In this document: positions 16,352 through 23,856 of the stretch, piece by piece
Layout: each line of letters starts with the position of its first letter
How positions within the stretch are numbered: position 1 is the first letter of the stretch
DNA from: CAZJLP01 sp964546955
GTDB taxonomy: Bacteria > Verrucomicrobiota > Verrucomicrobiia > Opitutales > Opitutaceae
Length of the DNA: 64,000 nt
Reading direction: 5' to 3'
Assembly (NCBI GenBank): GCA_964546955.1
Contig: CAZJLP010000001.1
Coordinates: forward strand, 157,684-221,683
The notes under the pieces: generated by a model
Database searches by the model: none
The model's input: the letters and a program-made list of their open reading frames with translations, nothing else
What the model was told of the DNA's origin: nothing
Program-made: the position numbers and the translations under genes

Positions 16352-18234
16352 CGCTTTTTCGATTTGTCCTCGCGCGTCGCGGCCGCCCGTTGTTGCCAGC
16401 ACGCTTCAAGGGCTTGCCCGAAACGCGCGGCCTGTCCGCGATGATCGAGGAGGGCCGAGCTTTGCAAGTCGGACCTCAAGTGGAGACGCAGGGAGTCCAG
16501 GAGCGAAGGGGCCGCGGCGAGCTGCTGTGCGATTTCGACAAAGGCTTCAGGTGTACGCGCAATCCATTCGGGATGTCCCACGGCGGTGAGCAGCGACGCG
16601 CCGACGCGCGATGCATGACGGTCTCCGCAAAGGCTTATTACCGGCACTCCCATCCACAGCGCTTCGCAGGTCGTGGTCGTGCCGTGGTAGGGGAAGGGGT
16701 CGAGCGAAATGTCAACCTGGGAGTACGCTTCGAGATGCTGTGCGATGGTGGGAGCCGCCGCGAGGCAGGTGACCTGTTCCGCACGGAGGCCGCCGGCAGC
16801 GAGACGCGGGAGCAGCGCGTCTTCGCGGAGGCCGAAGCTCTTCAATACAAGACGGGAGCCGGGGATTGCTTGAAGCACACGGCCCCACAGGCGAAGCGTG
16901 ACATCGTTAATCTTCGAAAGGCTGTTGAACGAGCCGAAGATGATCGGGCTTCCCTCTTGGCGCTGGCGCTGCGGCAGGGGCGCGTCCTCAGGCGGAGCGT
17001 AGGCCCATCCGACGGGTGCAAAGCGCACAATTTTTTCGGTGTGAAACTGATCGCTATTGCCGGCCGGGTCGGCGATCGCATCGGTGAAACGAAAATCCAT
17101 CTTCTCGAGCCCGGTCGTGTTCGGATACCCCAGGTACGTTATTTGCGCCGGCGCAAGTCGTCGCGCGAAGAGTGGAAGCCGGTTCATGCCGGTGTGTCCC
17201 GCGAGGTCGACCAGGACGTCAGGTGCGTCGGCACGGATCTGCTGTTCGACGTGTTCGGCGGCTTGCCCCACGAAATTTCGCCAGATCGCCGCGAGAACCT
17301 TCAGGCGAGCGCTGGTGGCATCGACCGCGAAATGATCGTGGTAAAGAATGATTTCGAAGCGGTCGCGGTCCAGGTGTTGCAGTAGGGGCTCCAGAAAGTA
17401 CGCGACCGAGTGGCCTCGGAGATCTGGGGAGAGGAAAGCGACGCGCAGCCGCTCGCCCCGCGCACGCGAGGCGGGCTTGGCTGGAACGAGGGAGACGGCG
17501 GCTTGCTCCGCGAGCTTGCCGAACTCCACGTGCTCGGCGAAATGAACCTCGCGGTCGGTTTCCGGGAGGTAATTTTGCAGGAACAGCCGGTAGCTTCGCG
17601 CCTCGAGATCGTGGGGGAAGTTCACGAGATGTTCCTCGAAGTCGGCCAAAGCATCGGAGACGCGATGCAGACTCTGCCAGGATTGGGCACGGGAGGAGCG
17701 CGCTTTCGGATGACGAGGGTCGCGTTCCAGCGCCCGGGTGTGGCAATCGATGGCTTCTTCCGGGCGCCCGAGCATGTGCAGGACGGATCCGAGGCCCGAC
17801 AAGGCGCCGGCCGAGTCAGGAGCGAAGGTCAGGCTCTGCCGATAGGCCTCGACGGCGTCGTTCAGTTTGTTCAGCAGGACGAGAATCGACGCCAAATTCT
17901 GCCACACCTCGGCATTTCGGGGATCGAGCTTGGTAGCTCGCCTGAGTTCCACCTCAGCCTTCTCTGTCTGCCCGCACTGAGCCAGAGCGACGCCGTGGCA
18001 CAGGGCGGCTGCACCGTGCCGGGGATCGATCTGGCACGCCCGGCGCAGAAGCGGGGCGGCGTCGGCGGGTTTTCCCACCTGCAGCAAGGCCATGCCGCCG
18101 AGATAGTGCGCCTCGAGACTGCCGGGCATGAGGGCGCGCACCTGGGCGTAGCGCGGCAGGGCCGCCCCGAGGCGACCCCCTTGGTGGTGCGTAAGAGCTT
18201 CCCGCAATAGCGCCTGCGCTGTGGCTAAAGACAT
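16348..18234 (-). CDS. TPR / O-GlcNAc transferase-like (SPINDLY, GT41) protein 2
   Basis: A 628-residue paralogue of the downstream gene. Residues 1-220 carry about six TPR units and the catalytic half starts near 260 with FLSPDLRGHS (His about 275), then LVDLAGHTGMNRLPLF, YLGYPNTTG, FGSFNSLSK and PFPYHGTTTTCEALWMGVP. All landmarks of GT41 enzymes are present in both copies, so neither looks decayed. The stop overlaps the next start by 4 nt, giving a two-gene operon. A sigma-28-like promoter on the minus strand (18296-18322) could drive it together with flagellar late genes. Two copies may act on different sites or acceptors. Confidence 0.88.
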   Translation of the reverse strand: MSLATAQALLREALTHHQGGRLGAALPRYAQVRALMPGSLEAHYLGGMALLQVGKPADAAPLLRRACQIDPRHGAAALCHGVALAQCGQTEKAEVELRRATKLDPRNAEVWQNLASILVLLNKLNDAVEAYRQSLTFAPDSAGALSGLGSVLHMLGRPEEAIDCHTRALERDPRHPKARSSRAQSWQSLHRVSDALADFEEHLVNFPHDLEARSYRLFLQNYLPETDREVHFAEHVEFGKLAEQAAVSLVPAKPASRARGERLRVAFLSPDLRGHSVAYFLEPLLQHLDRDRFEIILYHDHFAVDATSARLKVLAAIWRNFVGQAAEHVEQQIRADAPDVLVDLAGHTGMNRLPLFARRLAPAQITYLGYPNTTGLEKMDFRFTDAIADPAGNSDQFHTEKIVRFAPVGWAYAPPEDAPLPQRQRQEGSPIIFGSFNSLSKINDVTLRLWGRVLQAIPGSRLVLKSFGLREDALLPRLAAGGLRAEQVTCLAAAPTIAQHLEAYSQVDISLDPFPYHGTTTTCEALWMGVPVISLCGDRHASRVGASLLTAVGHPEWIARTPEAFVEIAQQLAAAPSLLDSLRLHLRSDLQSSALLDHRGQAARFGQALEACWQQRAAATREDKSKKR

Positions 18235-18295
18235 GATGGCCGTGTAATTTCCAATCGGCCGGGCTGGGAGGGACTTGAGTAAAAGCCCCTAGTCC

Positions 18296-18322
18296 GAGGC
18301 GGCAGAATGCCCCTAAACTTTA
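18296..18322 (-). promoter_or_regulatory. Possible sigma-28 promoter for the GT41 pair
   Basis: On the minus strand TAAAGTTT (18322-18315) is a perfect sigma-28 -35 box; after 11 nt comes GCCGCCTC, which keeps the GCCG of the -10 but not the rest. The -35 box is the other half of the palindrome used by the plus-strand promoter. Start of the glycosyltransferase gene is about 54 nt beyond the expected transcription start. Confidence 0.45.
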
Positions 18323-18340
18323 GGGCTCTGGCGCCGATTA
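18314..18340 (+). promoter_or_regulatory. Sigma-28 (FliA) promoter upstream of HDOD gene
   Basis: TAAACTTT-N11-GCCGATTA, against the enterobacterial sigma-28 consensus TAAAGTTT-N11-GCCGATAA (7 of 8 in each box, exact spacing). Transcription should start near 18347, giving a leader of about 70 nt to the ATG at 18417. The -35 box lies in a palindrome (CCCTAAA-C-TTTAGGG, 18311-18325). Confidence 0.82.
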
Positions 18341-18416
18341 ATAGGGCAACGAATACAACTGTCCTGGCCGACGTTGGGCTGAGGGCGGGGGTAGGCGCTT
18401 CCTTTCCATTTTCCCA

Positions 18417-19346
18417 ATGTCCTCCTCGAGCCCCATTCCGATCACCTCCGTTCCCACCCGGGCGTACCCTGATGCGGAAATCGCGAAGCGGATCGACGCA
18501 TGCCCGAAGCTGGCTTCGCTGCAAAGCATCAATCGGGCGTTGGCGGGACTCGTTAATTCCGAGCAGAGTTATAACTCCCAGATCGCCGAGATCATTCGCC
18601 GGGATCCGTCCCTGACCGCCCGGCTCCTTCGGATGGTCAATTCCGTGTATTTTGGCCTCACGGCCAAAGTTAACAACATCGAGGAAGCCGTTTTTTATTT
18701 GGGCCTTCGACAGATTCGCGAGCTCTCGATGGCGACGCCCGTGATTGAAGAGCTGGAGAAAATCAACCGTTCCACCCTGCGACTGCCGTGGAAGGAACTT
18801 TGGAAGCACTCCATCGGCGCGGCCATCATGACGCGCGAGATTCTGGCCACTACGACTCTCCTGATCGACGATGACACCGATTACATCATCGGGCTTCTGC
18901 ACAATGTGGGGAAAGTGGTCATGGCTTCGGCTTTTCCCCAGGAATTCGCCAAGATCGTCGGCCTCACCTACACCTCCACGGCTGATGTCTGCGCTTTGGA
19001 GCGCGAACTAATTGGCTGGGACCACGCTCGCATTGGCGGTTACTACCTCCAGCGTCACCAGCTTTCCGCCGAGATCACCGACGCGGTCTATTATCACAAC
19101 GAGCCGGAAAACGCCCCCAACCACGCCTTTTACGCCGCGGCCGTGCAGGTCGCGGACCAACTCGTGCGTTACGCCGGCATCCCCGGCGGTTTCGAAAAAG
19201 TGGCCGCGATTCCGGACGACGCCTGGCTTGAGCTGCCGGGTTGGAAAATCCTCTACGGAACCGGTGAAAAGGAGACCCGCATCGCGCGCGCCGCGCTGTC
19301 CAACAGCGTTCAGCGTCTGCCGACGGTGCTGAGCGGATTGGTTTGA
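18417..19346 (+). CDS. HDOD-domain signalling protein 1
   Basis: A 309-residue protein dominated by an HDOD domain. Residues about 20-110 contain the family pattern ASLQSINRALAGLVNSEQS and RRDPSLTARLLRMVNS, and IEEAVFYLGLRQIRELS. The middle shows LHNVGKVVMA, where the catalytic HD of true HD phosphodiesterases is missing (HN), as is usual in HDOD proteins. HDOD proteins act as signalling adaptors, often near chemotaxis genes. A sigma-28 promoter lies 76-103 nt upstream. It starts the plus-strand run of kinase and MCP genes, with a 60-nt gap to the next. Confidence 0.85.
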   Translation: MSSSSPIPITSVPTRAYPDAEIAKRIDACPKLASLQSINRALAGLVNSEQSYNSQIAEIIRRDPSLTARLLRMVNSVYFGLTAKVNNIEEAVFYLGLRQIRELSMATPVIEELEKINRSTLRLPWKELWKHSIGAAIMTREILATTTLLIDDDTDYIIGLLHNVGKVVMASAFPQEFAKIVGLTYTSTADVCALERELIGWDHARIGGYYLQRHQLSAEITDAVYYHNEPENAPNHAFYAAAVQVADQLVRYAGIPGGFEKVAAIPDDAWLELPGWKILYGTGEKETRIARAALSNSVQRLPTVLSGLV

Positions 19347-19406
19347 ACCTTTCCGGCATGAGCGTGGAGTCTTTCCAGTTCATCGGCCGCCAACCCGCGC
19401 CGAATC

Positions 19407-21584
19407 ATGCCTAAGGCCGCTCCACAGCTGCCGAGCCAGGCGGCGGCCACTTCCGCTGCGACCGAGGAGGCAATTCTCGTCCTTGATTCGAATCGGCGTA
19501 TTCAGCAAAGCACTCCGCGCGCCGCGGCGCTCCTCGGGCGACCGGCGGCCGAGCTGATCGACGCCTCCTTCGACGAACTCGGGCCGCTGGACGCGGTCGG
19601 TCTCGCCGCCCGCGAACAACCGCTTTTCCGCAAATCGCAGCGGCCCTCGCTGTACATCGTCACCCTGCGTTTGATCGACTACGCCTCGGGCCGGCACGAC
19701 CAGTTGATCGAACCCTGGCAGCTCAGCGTCGAACTCGCGCTCGTGCACAGCCCGGAAGGACGGGTTCTCGCGGTCAACGAAGCTTTCGCTCGGAAATTTG
19801 GCGTGCCGCGTTTGCAGTGGCCCGGCCAGGATCCCTGCGCCCTGCTGCACCCGGAGGATGCCATCGAATGGAAGGCCATCGTGGAGCGGCTCCAGCGGCC
19901 GCCCTATCGGGCGACCCACGAACATCGCTGGCAGACGGCCCAGGGCTGGCGTTGGCTCAACTGGGAGGAATCCGCCGTGCGCGACGCGGACGGAGACATC
20001 GTGGCCTATCGGGCGATCGGCCGCGACGTCACGAAGCGACGTTTGGCTGAGGAGCACTTCCGGAAACTCGCGGCCGCGGTCGAACAGTCCCCCTTTTCGA
20101 TCGTTATGACCGCGCCCGACGGCCGCGTGCAATATGTGAACCCGAAATACACGCGGGCGACCGGGTACACGCTGGAGGAGATTTTCGAGAAGAGCATTCC
20201 CATCCTGCGCGAAGGGCACCCGAACGAAGAATCGTTTCAGGAGTTCCAGCAAACGGTTGCCACCGGGAAAAAATGGACCGGAGAACTCTGCACCCGGTGC
20301 AAAGACGGCCGCGTCCTTTGGGAAATCGTCCAGATCTCGCCGCTGCGAAACCACGCGGAGGAGGTCACGCACCTGCTCTGCATGCGCGAGGATATCACCG
20401 AGCGAAAGAAGCTCGAGGATCAGCTCAGGCAGGTCCAGAAGATGGAAAGCCTCGGCACGCTGGCCGGCGGCATCGCCCACGATTTCAACAACGTGCTCGC
20501 GATCATCAACGGCTTCGTCGAGATCGCCTTGAGCCGGGCGGACGTCGACGCCAGCAGTGTCCGCTATCTCCGCGAAATCCATACCGCCGGCCAACGGGCG
20601 ATCGGGCTGGTGCGGCAGATTCTTACGTTCAGCCGCAAGACCGAAACCGCTTTTCGACCGGTCTCGGTCAACCAGCACATGCAGGACCTCGGGCGGATGT
20701 GTTCCGAGACGTTCCCGCGAACGGTCTCGTTCGCCTTCGAACTGGACGAATCGATCCCGCCCATCGCCGCCGATCCCAATCAGATGCAGCAGGTCATCAT
20801 GAATCTGTGCGTCAATGCGCGCGATGCGATGAGCGCGGGCGGCAAGATCACCCTCGGGACAAGCAAGGTGCCCGGCACACGTCTGGCCCGCCTGGGGGCC
20901 GATGTGGAACGCGATTATGTCTGTATAAAGGTGTCGGATACCGGATGTGGGATGCCGCCTCTCGTGCGAGCCCGCATTTTCGAGCCCTTTTTCACCACCA
21001 AGCAGAATAGCGGCGGCACGGGGCTGGGCTTGTCCGTCGTGTACGGAATCATCCTCAACCACCGCGGCTTTCTTGAAGTCGACAGCGTGGAAGGCGAGGG
21101 CAGCACCTTCCAGATTTACCTCCCGATGGACACGGCGCATTCGGCGTCGCGGCCATCCGAGACCGGTCACGGGATCCTCGGGAAGATCCCGCCGGGCAAC
21201 GAGACCGTGCTCGTGGTGGAGGACGAAAGCAGCTTGCGCGAGCTGCTTCGCATGGTGCTGGAACCCAGCGGCTATAAGGTTCTCACCGCGGCGGACGGCG
21301 CGGAAGCTTTGGACATCTTGATGCGCGAACCCGGCGCGATCGACGCCGTGCTGCTCGACCTCAATCTTCCGGAGATCAACGGTGTGGATGTCTACAAGAC
21401 CCTCGCCCGGGTGCGACCCGACGCGAAAATCATCGTGATCAGCGGGAATATCACTCCCGAAATCCGGCGCGAACTTAGCGACTTGGGCCAGCAGGAATTT
21501 GTCACCAAGCCCTATCAGCTCGACGAGCTCGGCCGGCGCCTCCGCAATGTCCTCGGCCCGGCGAGGGCTTCGACGGCGGCCTAA
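19407..21584 (+). CDS. PAS-domain hybrid histidine kinase with C-terminal receiver
   Basis: A 725-residue soluble hybrid kinase. Three PAS-like regions are seen (about 20-100, 105-215 and 220-335); the last two end in the usual DVTKRRLAEE and DITERKKLED. The H-box is LAGGIAHDFNNVLA (about 349-362). The ATPase domain has N-box VNARDAM, G1 DTGCGM and EPFFTTKQNSGGTGLGLSVV. The receiver starts at VLVVEDE (about 606), with phosphoacceptor DLNLPEINGVD. No membrane span is seen, so it senses a cytoplasmic signal. Partner and output are not evident; the location points to motility control. Confidence 0.9.
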   Translation: MPKAAPQLPSQAAATSAATEEAILVLDSNRRIQQSTPRAAALLGRPAAELIDASFDELGPLDAVGLAAREQPLFRKSQRPSLYIVTLRLIDYASGRHDQLIEPWQLSVELALVHSPEGRVLAVNEAFARKFGVPRLQWPGQDPCALLHPEDAIEWKAIVERLQRPPYRATHEHRWQTAQGWRWLNWEESAVRDADGDIVAYRAIGRDVTKRRLAEEHFRKLAAAVEQSPFSIVMTAPDGRVQYVNPKYTRATGYTLEEIFEKSIPILREGHPNEESFQEFQQTVATGKKWTGELCTRCKDGRVLWEIVQISPLRNHAEEVTHLLCMREDITERKKLEDQLRQVQKMESLGTLAGGIAHDFNNVLAIINGFVEIALSRADVDASSVRYLREIHTAGQRAIGLVRQILTFSRKTETAFRPVSVNQHMQDLGRMCSETFPRTVSFAFELDESIPPIAADPNQMQQVIMNLCVNARDAMSAGGKITLGTSKVPGTRLARLGADVERDYVCIKVSDTGCGMPPLVRARIFEPFFTTKQNSGGTGLGLSVVYGIILNHRGFLEVDSVEGEGSTFQIYLPMDTAHSASRPSETGHGILGKIPPGNETVLVVEDESSLRELLRMVLEPSGYKVLTAADGAEALDILMREPGAIDAVLLDLNLPEINGVDVYKTLARVRPDAKIIVISGNITPEIRRELSDLGQQEFVTKPYQLDELGRRLRNVLGPARASTAA

Positions 21585-21672
21585 TGAAGAAGGAAGAATG
21601 GCGATGAAGGTGGTTTTGCCGATAGCTCCCCAACCTCCGTCATCTTCATTCTGCATTCATTCTTCTCCATTA
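21582..21672. repeat. Degenerate inverted repeat in the kinase-MCP spacer
   Basis: TAATGAAGAAGGAAGAATGG (21582-21601) is mirrored by a right arm ending ATTCTTCTCCATTA at 21672, with several mismatches. The left arm begins with the stop codon of the kinase gene. Similar in style to the heptamer inverted repeats of the flagellar spacers. Confidence 0.55.
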
Positions 21673-21744
21673 GCGCGAGCGCCCGGGTCGCCGCGCGCCG
21701 GTTTTACGGTCCCTTTACGCCTGTCGGGTCGATGAAGTCATATT

Positions 21745-23640
21745 ATGGTTTCGCTTAACCGCTTCCGGGTCGCGGTCAGACTGGGCATGCTCGCCCTGAT
21801 CTTCGCAGTCCCGTTCACAACGATCATCGTTTACCTGATCCTGAGCGGATTGAACGAGTTCATCCATTTCGCCGACTCCGAAATGAAAGGGAACGAGTAT
21901 CAACGCCCTCTCGAGCGTATTCTCGACCTCACGCAACGGCGACAGCTCTTGCAGCTCGAAGGAAAGACAGATCCGAAATCGATCGACGCCGAACTCGCGG
22001 AAGCCCTCGACTCCCTCATTGCCGTGCAGGAGCGACATGGCGTCGCCCTTGAATTCACCAGCGAGGGATTGCGCAAACGCAAGCGGGAGCATCTCGATCC
22101 GAACCGAGTCGTCGACTTGGGACGAAAGCTGATGCAGGAAGCCCGTCCTGACGATGCGGCGTATGACAGTTTGGTCGCCGACATCCGAGGCATGATCGAT
22201 CACGCCGGCGACACATCGAAGCTCATTCTCGATCCGGACTTGGACAGTTACTATGCGATGGACATCACGCTGCTCGCATCGCCGATCATTCAGAACCGCT
22301 GCGCGACAATCCTGCGAGAAGCGGTCGCCCTGAAGAAAGCAGGTGGCGGGTCGCCTGAGGCCCAACAAACGTTCGCGGTGAACATCGCGATGCTGCGCGC
22401 CGATCTTAGCCGGATTACCGACGACGTGGGCAAGATCCTGACGGAGGATCCCAATTGCTACGGGCGGAGCGAGTCGCTTCAAGCTTTGCTCCCGCCCGGA
22501 CTCAAGTCCCTCCAGGACGAAGTCAACGCCTTTGCGGATGCGATGGCGAATCCAGCCACCTCCATCGAAGAACTGTTCCGGGCGGGTTCCAATGCGCGGG
22601 AGGCCAGTTTCGTTTTTTGGAAACTGTGCGTGACCGAGTTGGATAAGCTGCTGGTGATCCGCCGGGCAAATTATCAAGGAAAGCGGACCAAGAGCCTGGC
22701 TGCCACCGCGCTCGCTCTTGTCATGTCTGGGTTGGCGGCCTGGTTGATCGGGCGCAGCGTCACGCGCACCTTGCGCACGATTTCGGAGGAGCTTCACGCT
22801 TCGGCTGCGACATCCGCGTCCACCGCGAGCTCCGTGCGCGAATTCAGCGAAGCTATTTCCGAGTCGGCCCAAAAACAGGCGTCAGCGCTGCAGCAGACCA
22901 CCTCCGCGGCCCACGAGTTGGCGACGATCGCCGAAGACAATTTGGCCGCGGTGAGGAACGTAAATCAATCGGCGAGTCGCACGCGCGCCGCGAGCGACAC
23001 CGGCGCGGGGGATCTCGGCCGCCTCGTCGCGATGCTTTCCGAATTGAGGTCCGAAAGCACCGAGATCACTCGCATTCTGAAGACCGTCGATGAAATTGCT
23101 TTTCAAACGAACATTCTGGCGCTGAACGCCGCGGTCGAAGCGGCTCGCGCCGGAACCGCTGGCGCCGGTTTCGCGGTGGTTGCCGATGAGGTCAGGGCCC
23201 TGGCTCAACGCAGCGCTTCGGCCGCGCGGGAGACGACCGAACGTCTCGGGGGCACGATGGAGAAAACCGTTCGCAGCGCGGAATTGGCCGAGCATCTCCA
23301 GGCCCGGCTGGCCGATATCACCCGCGAAGCGCGCACGCTGGACGAACTCGCCGCCGCCGTGATTCGGTCGTGCGAAGAACAGACCAAAGGCGTGAAGGAA
23401 ATGAGCGGAGCTTTGGAGCACTTGGATGAGGAAACCCAGTCGACCGCAGCCAAGTCCCAGGACGCCGCGGAATCCGCGCGCGCGCTCGACCAGCAATCGG
23501 TTCGGATGGACCGGTCGGTCAGTCGTTTGTCGGGAATGATTCACGGCGCGGAAAAATCGCCTCCGAAGTCTCTTTCATCCCGGCAAAGTGAGAAAACGCT
23601 CCCGGAACGTAGTGAGTCCGCGGTCGCGGTTGAGGCCTAG
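21745..23640 (+). CDS. Methyl-accepting chemotaxis protein
   Basis: A 631-residue transmembrane receptor. TM1 spans about residues 13-35 (MLALIFAVPFTTIIVYLIL), and a periplasmic domain of some 275 residues follows. TM2 is at about 315-335 (LAATALALVMSGLAAWLIG). The signalling domain has the conserved hairpin tip EIAFQTNILALNAAVEAARA and GFAVVADEVRALA. No clear HAMP domain is visible between TM2 and the coiled coil, and there is no C-terminal NWETF-type CheR tether. The ligand-binding fold was not recognised. It is the only MCP in the window and lies in the run starting with the FliA-type promoter at 18314. Confidence 0.93.
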   Translation: MVSLNRFRVAVRLGMLALIFAVPFTTIIVYLILSGLNEFIHFADSEMKGNEYQRPLERILDLTQRRQLLQLEGKTDPKSIDAELAEALDSLIAVQERHGVALEFTSEGLRKRKREHLDPNRVVDLGRKLMQEARPDDAAYDSLVADIRGMIDHAGDTSKLILDPDLDSYYAMDITLLASPIIQNRCATILREAVALKKAGGGSPEAQQTFAVNIAMLRADLSRITDDVGKILTEDPNCYGRSESLQALLPPGLKSLQDEVNAFADAMANPATSIEELFRAGSNAREASFVFWKLCVTELDKLLVIRRANYQGKRTKSLAATALALVMSGLAAWLIGRSVTRTLRTISEELHASAATSASTASSVREFSEAISESAQKQASALQQTTSAAHELATIAEDNLAAVRNVNQSASRTRAASDTGAGDLGRLVAMLSELRSESTEITRILKTVDEIAFQTNILALNAAVEAARAGTAGAGFAVVADEVRALAQRSASAARETTERLGGTMEKTVRSAELAEHLQARLADITREARTLDELAAAVIRSCEEQTKGVKEMSGALEHLDEETQSTAAKSQDAAESARALDQQSVRMDRSVSRLSGMIHGAEKSPPKSLSSRQSEKTLPERSESAVAVEA

Positions 23641-23644
23641 GCGC

Positions 23645-23702
23645 CTTAGCCGCGCGTCATCAACGGCTAAGCGCACTACGTGCACCGGTCGCCACCCGGT
23701 GC
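23645..23702 (+). terminator. Two tandem hairpins after the MCP gene
   Basis: CTTAGCCG (23645-23652) pairs with CGGCTAAG (23664-23671), and GCACCGG (23682-23688) pairs with CCGGTGC (23696-23702). They follow the MCP stop directly. There is no U-tract, so termination is only a guess. Confidence 0.35.
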
Positions 23703-23856
23703 GAAAAACCCGTTTGCGCTCAAAATCGCTGTCCGTGTGACGATTCAAGTTATGCTCAATTATGTTCGTTCGTTTCGTCCACTTTCCGTTGCGATTGAGG
23801 CGGCCGCTGTCTCACCGCCGGTTGGGAACAGACGTCCCTGAAAGGGAGGCCTTGCC

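Noticed and set aside
19380..21656. Long open frames antisense to real genes (also 26911-28908, 47286-48881 and 53351-55501 on the minus strand)
   Set aside because: They mirror strong, recognisable genes on the other strand, have Arg/His/Asp-rich low-complexity translations and no domain; this is usual for GC-rich coding DNA.
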